DNA of 64,000 nt from Novosphingobium sp. FSW06-99. Its GTDB lineage: Bacteria > Pseudomonadota > Alphaproteobacteria > Sphingomonadales > Sphingomonadaceae. This document shows positions 16,671 to 26,670 of the stretch, piece after piece. A program made the position numbers and the translations under genes. A model generated the notes under the pieces. That model saw nothing but the letters and a program-made list of their open reading frames with translations, made no database searches and was not told where the DNA came from. Numbering within the stretch: the first letter of the stretch is position 1; every line of letters begins with the position of its first letter. The stretch lies in NCBI RefSeq assembly GCF_001519065.1, contig NZ_KQ954256.1:62001-126000 (forward strand). Direction: 5' to 3'.

Positions 16671-19184
16671 GTGAAGACAACGCTCATCCTGCTTGCGGCG
16701 ACCACCGCGCTTGCCCCGATCACGGCCTGGGCCGATGCGCCCGCCCCGGCAGCGCCCGACAGCCCGTCTGCCGAAGCCGCCGCAGACCAGCCCTCAGCCA
16801 AAGGCGCCTTTACCACCGGCGTTGCCAAAGGCCGCGACTTGCTCGACACCGCCATTTCGGCCAGCACCATCAGCAGTTCGGATCTGGCCAAGATTGGCAC
16901 CACCTCGATTGCCGAAGCCGTCGGCAACATTCCCGGCATTCGCGCCGAAACCGGCGGCACCGATGGCCGCACCTCGATCACCATCCGCGGGCTGCCGCTC
17001 GATGCCGATGGCTCGAAATTCCTGCAGATCGAGGAAGACGGGCTGCCGGTGCTTGAATTCGGCGATCTCTATTTCGCCGGCACCCCCCAGTTTCTGCGCA
17101 CCGATCTCAGCCTTGGCCAGGTGCAGGCGATCCGGGGTGGTTCAGCCTCGACCTTCGCGTCGAACTCGCCGGGCGGCGTGGTCAATTTCCTGTCGCGCAC
17201 CGGCGAGGACAACGGCGGCGTGTTGCAAGTCAGTTCGGGCGTAAACTATGATCTGGGCCGCATCGATTTCGACTATGGCGGCAAGATCGACGACCACTGG
17301 CGGTTCAACATCGGCGGTTTCTATCACGAAGGCGAAGGCCCGCGCGCCAGCGGCTATCAGGCGTTCAAGGGCGGGCAGATCAAATTCAACGTCACCCGCA
17401 CGTTCGATGGCGGCTATATCCGCCTTTACGTCAAAGTGCTCGATGATCGCGAGCCCTATTACGGGCTGGTCCCGGTGCAGATCGGCGGCAGCAACGATGC
17501 GCCGCAGCTCTCGGCCCTCCCCGGTTTCGACCCGCGCACCAATTCGGCCTGGTCGAAGAACATCGTCAACCTGCAATCGCTGAACCAGAACAACCTGCCC
17601 GAAACGATCAATCTGCAACATGGCGACCACAGCAAGGTTCGCTCGTTCGGGATCGAAGCGCAATTCGACGTGGCCGGATGGACCGTCACCGACCATTTCC
17701 GCTATTCGGATATCTCGGGCGAACACAACGAAACCTCGGGCGCCGAATTCGTGCCCGCCGCTTATGTCGGCGCGGCGCTCGGCGGGCCGGGTGCGACGCT
17801 CAGTTATGCCGATGGCCCCCTGTCAGGGCAGGCGGTGACCAATCCGGCAGGGCTTAACGGCAACGGGCTGGCCGCCGTCAACACTTACTCGCACGCCGAT
17901 CTCAACAGCCTGAACTATACCGTCAACGATTTGCGCGCCAGCCGCGTGTGGACGGCGGGCAGCGGCAAGCTGACCACCACCGCCGGGCTCTATGCCTCGT
18001 CGCAGGATATCAATGTGCTGTGGACGTTTGCCACCACGCTCAACGATTTTGCCAGCGGCGGCAATTCGACGATGCTCAATGTCACCACCGCATCGGGTCT
18101 GCCGGTCACCCAGCAGGGCGTGCTGGCCTATGAACTGCTCGGCAATGGCGGGCTCTATCACCGGCTCTACGATGTCAATTTCCGCGTGCTGGCGCCTTAT
18201 GGTTCGGCCAATTACCAGTGGGGCAAACTGGCCATCGGCGGCAGTCTGCGCTATGATTTCGGCAAAGTGACCGGCGCCGTCTACGGGTCGGATCTGGGCG
18301 GCGGGCGCGTCGGATCGGGCAGTTACGATTTCAACGGCGATGGCTTGATTTCGCTGCCCGAATCGCAGACCGCGCTGCTGCCGCTGTCGCAACCGGGTTC
18401 CGTCGGCTATTCCTATGGATACTTGTCCTATTCGGTCGGCGCCAACTATCGCCTGGCTGAAGATCTGTCGGCCTTTGCGCGGTACAGCAAGGGCGCGCGG
18501 GCGAGTGCGGACCGCAACTTGTTCCCGCCGACGTTCAACCCCACCACCGGCCAGTTGGCCAGCTCCAGCCTGGCCTATAGCCCGATCAAGCAGGCCGAGA
18601 TCGGCACCAAATTCCGCACGGGCGGGGTAACTGTCTATGTCACCGGGTTCTGGGCCTCGACCACCGACAACAATTACCAGGTCGGCAACGACGACAACGG
18701 CGCCACCATCGTGACCGCGATCGACCGCACCTACAGCGCCAAGGGCGTCGAAGTGGAAAGCGAGGCACGCAAGGGGCCGTTCAGCCTGCGGCTGGGCGCG
18801 ACCTATACCAAATCGAAAATCGACAACGACTTGTACAACCCGGGCGAAAACGGCCTGACCCCGCGTCACGAACCGAATTTCTTCTTCACCGCGATGCCGC
18901 AGTTCGAAACCAGGCTGGTTTCGATCGGCGCGAATGTGGTGGGGGTGACGAGCAGCTTTGCCGAAGACACCGACTTGCTCAAGCAGCCGGGCTATGTGCT
19001 GGTCAATCCGTTCATCGAAGTGCGACCGCTGGCGCGTGTCACCGCGCTGCTCAATGTCTACAACCTGTTCAACAAGCTGGCGTTTGTCGAGCTCGATTCA
19101 GCCGCAGTCCCGGCGGGCGGGATCGTCAACGCGCTGACACTCAACGGGCGCACGATCACCGGATCGATCCGTTTTTCATTCTGA
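16671..19184 (+). CDS. TonB-dependent outer-membrane receptor
   Basis: An 837-residue TonB-dependent receptor. It starts at GTG with a signal peptide (to about ITAWA) and then an Ala/Pro-rich linker. The plug domain follows (SIAEAVGNIPGIRAETGGTD, TSITIRGLPLD, VQAIRGGSASTFASNSPGG), and then a 22-strand barrel ending in the aromatic terminal residue of ITGSIRFSF for BAM recognition. The tail TVLLNVYNLFNKL-like block near the end is standard. Family members import siderophores, oligosaccharides or aromatic ligands in a TonB-powered step; the ligand is not evident from neighbours. It is a single gene convergent with DAHP synthase. Confidence 0.93.
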   Translation: MKTTLILLAATTALAPITAWADAPAPAAPDSPSAEAAADQPSAKGAFTTGVAKGRDLLDTAISASTISSSDLAKIGTTSIAEAVGNIPGIRAETGGTDGRTSITIRGLPLDADGSKFLQIEEDGLPVLEFGDLYFAGTPQFLRTDLSLGQVQAIRGGSASTFASNSPGGVVNFLSRTGEDNGGVLQVSSGVNYDLGRIDFDYGGKIDDHWRFNIGGFYHEGEGPRASGYQAFKGGQIKFNVTRTFDGGYIRLYVKVLDDREPYYGLVPVQIGGSNDAPQLSALPGFDPRTNSAWSKNIVNLQSLNQNNLPETINLQHGDHSKVRSFGIEAQFDVAGWTVTDHFRYSDISGEHNETSGAEFVPAAYVGAALGGPGATLSYADGPLSGQAVTNPAGLNGNGLAAVNTYSHADLNSLNYTVNDLRASRVWTAGSGKLTTTAGLYASSQDINVLWTFATTLNDFASGGNSTMLNVTTASGLPVTQQGVLAYELLGNGGLYHRLYDVNFRVLAPYGSANYQWGKLAIGGSLRYDFGKVTGAVYGSDLGGGRVGSGSYDFNGDGLISLPESQTALLPLSQPGSVGYSYGYLSYSVGANYRLAEDLSAFARYSKGARASADRNLFPPTFNPTTGQLASSSLAYSPIKQAEIGTKFRTGGVTVYVTGFWASTTDNNYQVGNDDNGATIVTAIDRTYSAKGVEVESEARKGPFSLRLGATYTKSKIDNDLYNPGENGLTPRHEPNFFFTAMPQFETRLVSIGANVVGVTSSFAEDTDLLKQPGYVLVNPFIEVRPLARVTALLNVYNLFNKLAFVELDSAAVPAGGIVNALTLNGRTITGSIRFSF

Positions 19185-19198
19185 CCGGACCGGCATGA

Positions 19199-19228
19199 GC
19201 GGGCGCGGCGACACAGTGCCGCGCCCGC
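19199..19228. terminator. GC-rich hairpin between convergent genes
   Basis: Perfect 11-bp arms (GCGGGCGCGGC at 19199-19209; complement at 19218-19228) around the loop GACACAGT, followed by TATATATC on the plus strand. It sits between the TonB receptor stop and the DAHP synthase stop and probably ends both transcripts. Confidence 0.7.
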
Positions 19229-19234
19229 TATATA

Positions 19235-20608
19235 TCAAGCAGCCTGTGCCTTCTGGCCCGCGCGTTCAAGATTGATCGCTTCGGCCAGCAGGAACGCCAG
19301 TTCCAGCGATTGCGCGGCGTTCAGCCGGGGATCGCAATGCGTGTGATAGCGATCGGCCAGCGCGTCCTCGCTGATCGCTACCGCGCCGCCGGTGCATTCG
19401 GTAACATCGCGGCCGGTCATTTCGATATGAATGCCACCCGCATGGGTGCCTTCGGCGCGATGCACCGCGAAGAACCCTTCGACTTCGCGCAGAATACGAT
19501 CGAACGGGCGCGTCTTGTACCCGTTGTCGGCCTTGATCACATTGCCGTGCATCGGGTCGCACGACCACACCACCGGATGGCCTTCGCGCGCCACCGCACG
19601 CACCAGCGCGGGCAGACCGGCCTCCACTTTGTCGTGGCCGAACCGGCTGATCAGCGTGATCCGCCCGGCTTCGCGCGCCGGGTTGAGCGTGTCGAGCAGT
19701 TTCAGCAGCACGTCGGGTGCCAGGCTGGGTCCGCATTTCACGCCGATCGGATTGTCGACCCCGCGCAGGAATTCGACATGCGCCGAGCCTTCGAACCGCG
19801 TCCGGTCGCCGATCCACAGCATGTGTGCGCTGGTGTCGTACCACTTGCCGGTCAGCGAATCCTGCCGCGTCATCGCTTCTTCGTATTGCAGCAGCAGCGC
19901 TTCATGGCTGGTGTAGAAGCTGGTGCCCTGCAATTGCGGTACGGTCGCGGGGTTGACGCCGCAGGCCTCCATGAAGTCGAGCGCTTCGCCGATCTTGTCG
20001 GCCATTTCGGCAAATTTCGCCGCCCACGGGCTCTTGCCGATATGGTCGAGCGTCCACTGGTGAACCTGACGCAAGTTGGCATAGCCGCCGGTTGCGAACG
20101 CGCGCAACAGGTTGAGCGTGGCCGCCGCCTGCGAATAGGCGCGCAACATGCGGTCCGGATCGGGAATGCGCGATTCGGGGGTGAAATCGATGCCGTTGAT
20201 GTTGTCGCCCAGATAGCTGGGCAATTCGACATCGCCCTGGCGTTCCATCGGCGACGAACGGGGCTTGGCAAACTGCCCGGCCATGCGCCCGACCTTGATC
20301 ACCGGCTGCTTGCTGGCAAATGTCAGGATCACCGCCATCTGCAACAGCACGCGGAACGTGTCGCGGATGTTGTTGGGATGGAATTCGGCAAAGCTTTCGG
20401 CGCAATCCCCGCCCTGGAGCAGAAAACCGCGACCCGCCGCCACTTCGGCCAGATCGGCCTTGAGCGCGCGCGCCTCGCCCGCAAACACCAGCGGCGGAAA
20501 GCTCGTCAGGGTCGTTTCGACCGCCTGCAGCTTGTCCGCATGCGGATAGGCCGGCAGATGCCGCGCCTCGTATCCGCGCCAGCTATGCGCATTCCAGTTG
20601 CTTGCCAC
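19235..20608 (-). CDS. aroG: Class II 3-deoxy-7-phosphoheptulonate synthase
   Basis: A 457-residue class II (plant/AroA-II type) DAHP synthase. It condenses phosphoenolpyruvate with erythrose-4-phosphate, the first step of the shikimate pathway, in the cytoplasm. Family blocks seen are W(S)PxSWR-like [16 protein letters not shown] at the N-terminus, [14 protein letters not shown], the [16 protein letters not shown] active-site loop, GDNINGIDF, and the metal-site [10 protein letters not shown]. The length is normal. The start is a GTG with AGGAA five bases upstream. Feedback regulation by aromatic amino acids is likely for the family but cannot be read here. Confidence 0.96.
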   Translation of the reverse strand: MASNWNAHSWRGYEARHLPAYPHADKLQAVETTLTSFPPLVFAGEARALKADLAEVAAGRGFLLQGGDCAESFAEFHPNNIRDTFRVLLQMAVILTFASKQPVIKVGRMAGQFAKPRSSPMERQGDVELPSYLGDNINGIDFTPESRIPDPDRMLRAYSQAAATLNLLRAFATGGYANLRQVHQWTLDHIGKSPWAAKFAEMADKIGEALDFMEACGVNPATVPQLQGTSFYTSHEALLLQYEEAMTRQDSLTGKWYDTSAHMLWIGDRTRFEGSAHVEFLRGVDNPIGVKCGPSLAPDVLLKLLDTLNPAREAGRITLISRFGHDKVEAGLPALVRAVAREGHPVVWSCDPMHGNVIKADNGYKTRPFDRILREVEGFFAVHRAEGTHAGGIHIEMTGRDVTECTGGAVAISEDALADRYHTHCDPRLNAAQSLELAFLLAEAINLERAGQKAQAA

Positions 20609-20718
20609 TGTTCCTCATCCTTGGATCACGGCCGACTGCCGACCGAACGCGCGAAATAGGCGTTCGGGGCCACAAAAGCAAAGGCAGCGTTCCGATCACA
20701 CAGATCGGCCTTCGAAAA

Positions 20719-23598
20719 TCAGCGCTTTTCGGGCACGACTTCCAGTTTCCAACTCGTATCGGGGCGCAGATAGCGACGTGCCAGGTCCTGCATTGCAGCG
20801 GGCGTGGTGGTTGCCGAATCGATCAGGATCGAGCGCAGATCGGTGAACTTGCGCGGTTCCAGCGCGCCGCCCTGCAACTGGTCGAGATAGAACCCGTTGC
20901 CGGTCAGCAGCCGGGTGATCCATTGCTTGGTCGGCTCGGTCACCCGCGCGATCTCGTCGGCACTCGGCGGCGCGGCCACCAGATCGGCGGCAATCTGTTC
21001 GGCGGCGGCAAAGAATGCGGGAAGATCGCGCGGACGCAACTGCGTCATCGCCGAAATATAGCCCCCCGATGGCAGATCGAGCGGCCATGACGAGCCGACT
21101 TGGGGGGCATAGCTCGCGCCGATCTTTTCGCGCATCACGTCGAACAGGCGGTTCTGGAAAATCTGCGCCAGCAATTCGAGCTGCCGCGATTCGCGCAATT
21201 GGCTGCGTCCGCCGCTGGTCGGCCAGGCCACCAGCGCCGCCGCCGTATCGGGATCGCCCCGGTGGGTCAGCACCAGCGGCGTGTCGTTGTGCGCCGGAAC
21301 ATGCGGTGCCAGCGTCGCAGGCGGCAGCGGCGCGCGCATCGGCAGCGCGCCGAACGAGCGGTTCAGCGCGGCAATCGCCTCTTCGCGGTTGAAATCGCCG
21401 AACAGATCGACCTCGATCGGGCCCTCGCGCAGCAAGGGTTCCCACACACGGCGGAACCCTTCGGGGGTGGCCTTGGCCAGTTCGGCCGGATTGGGCCGGG
21501 CAAAGCGCGGATCGCCATCGCGAATCAGCCAGGGCAGATCGCGCTGCAGCACTTTCATCGGCGCGCTGTTGGTGCTTTCATAACCCAGCCGCTGGGCCGC
21601 CAGCGTGCGGATCACCGGATGATCGTCCCAGCGCGGCATCGCCAACTTGGCCGCAAACAGATACAACTGGTCGGCCAGATCGGCGGGGCGAGTATCGGCC
21701 GCAAACGCAAAAGTGGTGTCGCCGATATCGAAATCGAGCCCCAGCTTGCGCCCGGTGGCCAGCCGGTCGAGATCTTCGCGGCCATATTTGGCAAAACCGC
21801 TGTCCATCAGTGCGCCTTCGGCAACCGAGGCATAGACCGCATCCTTGGGATTGATCGCGGCAAAGCCCCCGCCAAAGCGGACTCTGACGATCACCCGCCC
21901 GGGCTCGGCATCGTTGGGCCACAGCAGCACTTTTACGCCATTCGACAGCGTGATCCGCTCGATCCCGAGCAGGCCCGAAGGTGTGGCCTCGATCACTTTG
22001 CCCGGTGCGCCGATCGGCGGCAGGTCGGCAAACGTGAGCTTGGTGGCGGCGATCCGGCTGCCCGCCGCGGCATCGACCGGCGCCAGCATCGCTTCACGCA
22101 CATCGGCGGCAGTGGCATCGCTCGCCTTGGGCGTGATCAGCACGGCACGCTCGACAGTCCCCGCAAACAGCGCGCGGGTATGCGCCAGCACGGCCTGCGG
22201 GGTGAACAACGGGATGGTCTGGTGAAAGATCGCATAGACCGTTTCGGGATTGGCGACGGTTTCGCGAATATCGACCGCTTCGGCGATTTCGTCGGCCAGT
22301 TTCGATCCCGCTTCGGTTTCCTGGGTTTCCACCGGGATACGGTAATCGTTTTCGAACTCGGCCACTTCGCGCGCGATTTCTTCGGCACTGGGCGGGGTGG
22401 CCAGCGCATCGGCGATCACCGCGCGCACTTCGTGCAGCGCGCTTTTCCAGTCATCGCCCAGCGGGGTGACCGTGATCAGCGTGGCATCGGCAGAGCGGTT
22501 GATACGGTTCTGATCGACCGACGCGCCCAGAAAGCTGGCATTGGTGCGCGCCTTGGCCTCAAGCCGCCGGTTGATCAGCGCCAAAGCCAGCCGATCGATG
22601 ATATTGCCCTGGTTATAGACGATCGTGTCGTTGACTTTGTGCCATGGCCGCAGGATCGCCGCATCGATCACGCGCGGCAGATCAGGTTCGACAATCACCG
22701 CGGTCTCGCCCACCGGATTGGCGCCAGGACGCGCACCATCCTTGCCCTTTGGCGCCTTTGGCTCGCCGAAATCGGGCTGCGGCGGCTTGGGACCGGTAGC
22801 ATGCCAATCGCCGAACCACTTGCCGATTTCGGCAACCAGCGTGGCCGGATCGGCATCGCCCGCCACCACGATCACGGTGTTGTCGGGCCGATACCATTTG
22901 TCGTGAAATGCCCGGATGCTGTCGGCGGTGGCCGCTTCGAGCGAGGCGACGGTGCCGATCGGGGTGCGGTCGGCCAGCAATTGCCCCTTGAAGAAGGTCG
23001 CGCGGGTGGCGTCGGTCACCGCGGATTCGGGCCCTTCGCGCTCGCGCATTTCGGCCAGCACGATCGGCACTTCGGTGCGTACCCCCTGCGGGGTGAAAAT
23101 CGGCGCCGAAATCATCCCCGACAGCAGCTTGAACGTTTCGTCGAGCGAGGCGGGCGTCGCGCCGGGCAAATCGAGCTTGTAGGTCGTCTGGGTCGGGCTG
23201 GTTTCGGCATTGGTATCGCTGCCGAACGTCGCACCCAGTTTTTGCCAGGTGGGGATTGCCTCGCCCGATTTGAGATATTTGGAATCGCGGAAAGTCAGGT
23301 GTTCGATCAGGTGGGCATAGCCACGCTGTGCATCGGTTTCATACAGCGAACCGACATCGGCGACGATGCGGATCGACACTTGCCCCGGCGGCACCCCGTT
23401 GTGGCGCACCGCATAGCGCAAGCCATTGGGCAGAATTCCGAAAGTCCATTGCGGATCGTGCGGCACATCGGACCCGGCATAGAGCCAGGCCTGATCTGCG
23501 GCAGGTGCAGCCCAGGCCTGCCCGACAGGCAGCGCGGCACCAAGCAGGAGGGCGACGAAAAAACCGAGGCGCGCACGGCGCAGACGCGAAGAGACCAT
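20719..23598 (-). CDS. M16-family zinc metallopeptidase, two-domain, exported
   Basis: A 959-residue pitrilysin-type (M16B) peptidase with a signal peptide (FFVALLLGAALPVGQAWA). The first M16 domain carries the inverted zinc motif HLIEH (in GYAHLIEHLTF) with the downstream Glu in the usual position, and the second half (from about residue 530) is the inactive partner domain with the R/Y substrate-binding features. Periplasmic M16 enzymes degrade peptides within a closed clamshell chamber; substrates here are unknown. The ATG at 23596-23598 starts directly before the signal peptide. It lies 95 bases downstream of an exported FKBP isomerase on the same strand, so co-transcription is likely. Confidence 0.92.
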   Translation of the reverse strand: MVSSRLRRARLGFFVALLLGAALPVGQAWAAPAADQAWLYAGSDVPHDPQWTFGILPNGLRYAVRHNGVPPGQVSIRIVADVGSLYETDAQRGYAHLIEHLTFRDSKYLKSGEAIPTWQKLGATFGSDTNAETSPTQTTYKLDLPGATPASLDETFKLLSGMISAPIFTPQGVRTEVPIVLAEMREREGPESAVTDATRATFFKGQLLADRTPIGTVASLEAATADSIRAFHDKWYRPDNTVIVVAGDADPATLVAEIGKWFGDWHATGPKPPQPDFGEPKAPKGKDGARPGANPVGETAVIVEPDLPRVIDAAILRPWHKVNDTIVYNQGNIIDRLALALINRRLEAKARTNASFLGASVDQNRINRSADATLITVTPLGDDWKSALHEVRAVIADALATPPSAEEIAREVAEFENDYRIPVETQETEAGSKLADEIAEAVDIRETVANPETVYAIFHQTIPLFTPQAVLAHTRALFAGTVERAVLITPKASDATAADVREAMLAPVDAAAGSRIAATKLTFADLPPIGAPGKVIEATPSGLLGIERITLSNGVKVLLWPNDAEPGRVIVRVRFGGGFAAINPKDAVYASVAEGALMDSGFAKYGREDLDRLATGRKLGLDFDIGDTTFAFAADTRPADLADQLYLFAAKLAMPRWDDHPVIRTLAAQRLGYESTNSAPMKVLQRDLPWLIRDGDPRFARPNPAELAKATPEGFRRVWEPLLREGPIEVDLFGDFNREEAIAALNRSFGALPMRAPLPPATLAPHVPAHNDTPLVLTHRGDPDTAAALVAWPTSGGRSQLRESRQLELLAQIFQNRLFDVMREKIGASYAPQVGSSWPLDLPSGGYISAMTQLRPRDLPAFFAAAEQIAADLVAAPPSADEIARVTEPTKQWITRLLTGNGFYLDQLQGGALEPRKFTDLRSILIDSATTTPAAMQDLARRYLRPDTSWKLEVVPEKR

Positions 23599-23693
23599 GA
23601 CCCGATCTATAGGGCGCAGAAAAATGAAGGGCCAGTGAATAGGGGGTCGTCCGCTGGTCGCGCAAAACGGCGCGACCAGTCTGCAATCAGGTA

Positions 23694-24245
23694 TCAATGC
23701 GCGGCGGGTTGCGGCCCTTCACCGGCGGTTTGCGCCTTGCGCATGGCATCGACTTCGGCGGCCGTCTTGGAATCGATCAGTTCGATCTGGAACACCAGGT
23801 CGCTGTTGGCCGGGATCGCATCGCCCGCGCCCGTTGCGCCATAGCCAAGCGCCGCCGGCACGCACAGGCGATAGACGCTGCCGCGCGGCATCAGTTGCAG
23901 CCCCTCGGCAAAACCGGGGATCACGCTGTCGAGGCTGAGCGGGGTGCCGGGGTTCTGGTCGAACACCTGGCCGGTGGTGGCGAGATAACCGATATAACCG
24001 ATCAACACGAAATCGGTCTTGCCCGGCTTTGGCCCGGTGCCAGGCCGCAACACCGCATAGCCCAGACCCGATGCCGTCTTGGCCGAACAGGCGCGCATGT
24101 CCGCGCCCACTTGCGGCTGCAACGGCAGCTTGATGATGGCTGCGGCTGGCGCAGATTGCGCCTCGGCAGGCACGGATGTGCCCAGCAGCAGGGCAACAAG
24201 GACGGGGGCGATTCGCAAGGCGGTCTTGATCATCCGCTCGCGCAT
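23694..24245 (-). CDS. Exported FKBP-type peptidyl-prolyl cis-trans isomerase
   Basis: A 183-residue FKBP. A signal peptide (VLVALLLGTSVPAEAQ) precedes the FKBP domain at about residues 55-155: GLGYAVLRPGTGPKPGKTDFV, VFDQNPGTPLSLDSVIPGFAEGL, YRLCVPAALGYGATG and SDLVFQIELID all match the fold. Such periplasmic FKBPs assist folding of outer-membrane or secreted proteins. The core DxF motif for proline pocket binding is present as VFDQN. Start is either the ATG at 24243-24245 or the one four codons downstream; the ribosome-binding site does not decide. It probably heads a two-gene unit with the M16 peptidase. Confidence 0.9.
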   Translation of the reverse strand: MRERMIKTALRIAPVLVALLLGTSVPAEAQSAPAAAIIKLPLQPQVGADMRACSAKTASGLGYAVLRPGTGPKPGKTDFVLIGYIGYLATTGQVFDQNPGTPLSLDSVIPGFAEGLQLMPRGSVYRLCVPAALGYGATGAGDAIPANSDLVFQIELIDSKTAAEVDAMRKAQTAGEGPQPAAH

Positions 24246-24388
24246 AGTGAGCGCGCGGCACCTGTGCCAGCGTCGAAACGCATCGGCGATCGATTGTCGT
24301 GCGATTGTCCTCGCAAAAAAAGGGCCAACTGCCCCGCAAAGGCCGCGCGAGCCCTTGACCCCCCGGCCTTCGGACCTAAATGCGAATC

Positions 24389-24961
24389 ATGTTCATCGAA
24401 ACCGAAACCACGCCCAATCCGGCGACACTGAAATTCCTGCCCGGCGAAGTGGTCATGACCACCGGCACGCGCGAATTCACGTCGGACGAAGAAGCCGCCG
24501 TTTCTCCGCTGGCCCAGGGGCTGTTTGCACTGGGTGATGTGACGGGTGTGTTGTTCGGTCGCGATTTCGTGGCGGTGACAATTGCACCGGGGTCCGAATG
24601 GAGTGATGCCAAACCGCAAGTGCTGGCCGTGCTGCTCGACCATTTCGTCACGCAGACCCCGCTGTTTGCCGGTGGCGTTGCCGATTTTGCAGTGCCCGAT
24701 GACAATGACGGCGTGGACGATGATCCTGCCGATGCCGATATCGTCGACCAGATCAAGGATCTGATCGAAACGCGGGTGCGCCCGGCAGTGGCCAACGACG
24801 GTGGCGACATCATCTATCGCGGGTTCCGCGACGGGGTGGTGTTCCTGCGCATGCAGGGTGCCTGTTCGGGTTGCCCGTCCTCGACCGCCACGCTCAAGAA
24901 CGGGATCGAGGCGCTGCTCAAGCACTATGTGCCCGAAGTGAACGAAGTCCGCGCTGCCTGA
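24389..24961 (+). CDS. nfu: NifU-family (Nfu) iron-sulfur cluster carrier
   Basis: A 190-residue Nfu protein. The N-terminal Nfu_N domain ([20 protein letters not shown]) is followed from about residue 110 by the C-terminal NifU domain with [25 protein letters not shown] and the cluster-binding CSGCPSS motif. It receives [4Fe-4S] clusters from the assembly machinery and hands them to client enzymes such as MiaB, which is encoded 4 kb downstream. An ATG three codons upstream is possible, but MFIETE is the family N-terminus. It heads the conserved block nfu, nitroreductase, tsaB, rimI. Confidence 0.93.
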   Translation: MFIETETTPNPATLKFLPGEVVMTTGTREFTSDEEAAVSPLAQGLFALGDVTGVLFGRDFVAVTIAPGSEWSDAKPQVLAVLLDHFVTQTPLFAGGVADFAVPDDNDGVDDDPADADIVDQIKDLIETRVRPAVANDGGDIIYRGFRDGVVFLRMQGACSGCPSSTATLKNGIEALLKHYVPEVNEVRAA

Positions 24962-24990
24962 GCGCACTTTGCCAAGGACCGGCGTTGACC

Positions 24991-25584
24991 ATGCACCAGC
25001 CCCTTGCCGATGCGGCGCTCGACCAGTTGTTTCGCCAGGCCCGCACCTACAACGGCTATCTCGACCGGCCGGTCAGCCAGGATCAACTGACCGCGATCTG
25101 GGACCTGATGAAGATGGGGCCGACTTCGGCCAACCAGTTGCCCGCGCGGATCGTCTGGTGCGTCAGCGACGCGGCAAAGGAAAAACTGGCCGCGCTGGCA
25201 GGCGGCACCAATCCCGACAAGATTCGCAAGGCGCCGGTCACCGCGATCATCGCCATGGATCTCGACTTTCACGAACAACTGCCCTGGCTGTTCCCGCATG
25301 CCGACGCCAAAAGCTGGTTTGCCGGCGATGCAGCGGCGCGTGAAGTCTCGGCATTTCGCAATTCAACCTTGCAAGGCGGCTATTTCATTCTGGCCGCGCG
25401 CGCCTTGGGGCTCGATACCGGGCCGATGTCGGGATTCGACAACGCCGCGGTCGATGCTGCGTTCTTTGCGGACACCCCGCGCGTCCGGTCGAATTTCATT
25501 TCGACGCTCGGTTACGGCGATCCGGCAACAATTTTCCCGCGCAGCCCGCGTCCCGACTTCGCGGTGTTCAACCGCATTGCGTGA
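24991..25584 (+). CDS. Nitroreductase-family NAD(P)H oxidoreductase, RutE-like
   Basis: A 197-residue flavoprotein of the nitroreductase fold, closest in motif to RutE/malonic semialdehyde reductases. Seen are the FMN-site residues in the [12 protein letters not shown] region, [18 protein letters not shown], the [26 protein letters not shown] block and [15 protein letters not shown] near the C-terminus. RutE reduces malonic semialdehyde to 3-hydroxypropionate in pyrimidine catabolism, but no other rut genes are present, so the in vivo substrate is uncertain. It ends one base before the proposed tsaB start. Confidence 0.88.
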   Translation: MHQPLADAALDQLFRQARTYNGYLDRPVSQDQLTAIWDLMKMGPTSANQLPARIVWCVSDAAKEKLAALAGGTNPDKIRKAPVTAIIAMDLDFHEQLPWLFPHADAKSWFAGDAAAREVSAFRNSTLQGGYFILAARALGLDTGPMSGFDNAAVDAAFFADTPRVRSNFISTLGYGDPATIFPRSPRPDFAVFNRIA

Positions 25585-25585
25585 C

Positions 25586-26188
25586 GTGCTGGTCATCGAC
25601 AGCGCGACCGAGGCCTGTTCGGTCGCGCTGTTTGACGCCGGCACTCTGGTGGCAGGCGAATGTGTCGAACTGGGCCGGGGCCATGCCGAACGCCTGGTGC
25701 CGATGATTGCCGATTTGCCCGATCGCGGGCGCGCGCGGCGGATCATGGTCAACCTTGGCCCGGGCAGCTTTACCGGCATCCGCGTCGGACTGGCGGCGGC
25801 GCGCGCACTCGGGCTGGCCTGGGATGTGCCGGTCGGCGGCTATCATTGCCTCGATCTGGTCGCGGCCATGGCGCGCGACACGCATCCTGCCACCGCCATC
25901 GATGTGGTGATGACTGGCGGGCATGGCGAATGGTTTTTCCAGCCATTTGGTGCCGATGGCGTTGCCGCCGCGCCGCTTGCCTCGTTGCCGCCAGAGGCAG
26001 TGCTCGACCGCGCGGCCGCACGTGTCGTCGCGGGTAGCCAGGCCGAAGCGGTGGCCCGGCACAACGGCGCGCTGGCGCTGGCGATCCGACCCGACGCGCG
26101 CCATTTTGACCTGCTTGCGCACGCCTGCTGGCACGATGCGATCAGCCCCGTCTATGGGCGCGCGCCAGACGCACGCCTGCCGGCCTGA
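25586..26188 (+). CDS. tsaB: tRNA threonylcarbamoyladenosine biosynthesis protein TsaB
   Basis: A 200-residue ASKHA-fold protein. With TsaD and TsaE it makes the universal t6A37 modification in ANN-decoding tRNAs. The N-terminus LVIDSATEACSVALFDAG and the segment MVNLGPGSFTGIRVGLAAAR are diagnostic. The start is taken as the GTG at 25586 (giving MLVIDSATEACS), directly after the preceding stop; a TTG at 25577 overlapping that stop is the alternative. Tight spacing with the flanking genes supports one operon. It is slightly shorter than E. coli TsaB, which is usual in this group. Confidence 0.92.
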   Translation: MLVIDSATEACSVALFDAGTLVAGECVELGRGHAERLVPMIADLPDRGRARRIMVNLGPGSFTGIRVGLAAARALGLAWDVPVGGYHCLDLVAAMARDTHPATAIDVVMTGGHGEWFFQPFGADGVAAAPLASLPPEAVLDRAAARVVAGSQAEAVARHNGALALAIRPDARHFDLLAHACWHDAISPVYGRAPDARLPA

Positions 26189-26199
26189 GCGTCGCGCCG

Positions 26200-26670
26200 G
26201 TGCTGCCCCCGCTCGACGATGTCGACCGTATCATGGAGGTCATGACGGTCGCCTTTCCGGTCGAGTTCGGCGAGGCATGGAATCGTCGGCAAGTCAGCGA
26301 TGCGCTGTTGCTGGCCGGGACCCACCACGCGCTAATCTCTTCCGAAGCGACATCACCGCCCGCGCCGCACGATGCGGTAGCGGGCTTTTATCTGTCGCGT
26401 GGCTTGTTCGATGAAGAAGAACTGTTGTTGTTCGCAATTGCCCCCACTTGGCGGCGACGCGGTCTTGGCCATGCGCTGCTGGGGCATTTTGTTGAAAATG
26501 CCCGACAACGTGGCAAGAAGAGACTGTTTCTTGAAATGCGTCGCAACAATCCGGCCGGCATCCTCTATGCTGCACATGGCTTTCAGCCGATCGGAATTAG
26601 GCCCCGGTATTATCGTACATCGAATGGCGATCGCATTGACGCCATCACACAGGAATTGGTGATCACCTGA
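26200..26670 (+). CDS. rimI: GNAT acetyltransferase, RimI-like
   Basis: A 156-residue GNAT protein. The acetyl-CoA binding loop reads RRRGLGHALLGHFVENA, preceded by the beta-4 strand LLLFAIAPTW and followed by LFLEMRRNNPAGILYAAHGF, matching RimI, the N-alpha-acetyltransferase of ribosomal protein S18. Location directly after tsaB is the conserved position of rimI in many bacteria. The start is a GTG 11 bases after the tsaB stop, without a strong ribosome-binding site, which suggests coupling. Codon use turns AT-richer toward the 3' end. Confidence 0.87.
   Translation: MLPPLDDVDRIMEVMTVAFPVEFGEAWNRRQVSDALLLAGTHHALISSEATSPPAPHDAVAGFYLSRGLFDEEELLLFAIAPTWRRRGLGHALLGHFVENARQRGKKRLFLEMRRNNPAGILYAAHGFQPIGIRPRYYRTSNGDRIDAITQELVIT

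Noticed and set aside
21100..23844. A very long open frame opposite the M16 peptidase gene (and similar ones opposite the PQQ dehydrogenase, chemoreceptor, acs and symporter genes).
   Set aside because: High GC removes stop codons from the antisense strand; the translations are Arg/His/Gln-rich without family motifs, while the sense frames carry complete domains.
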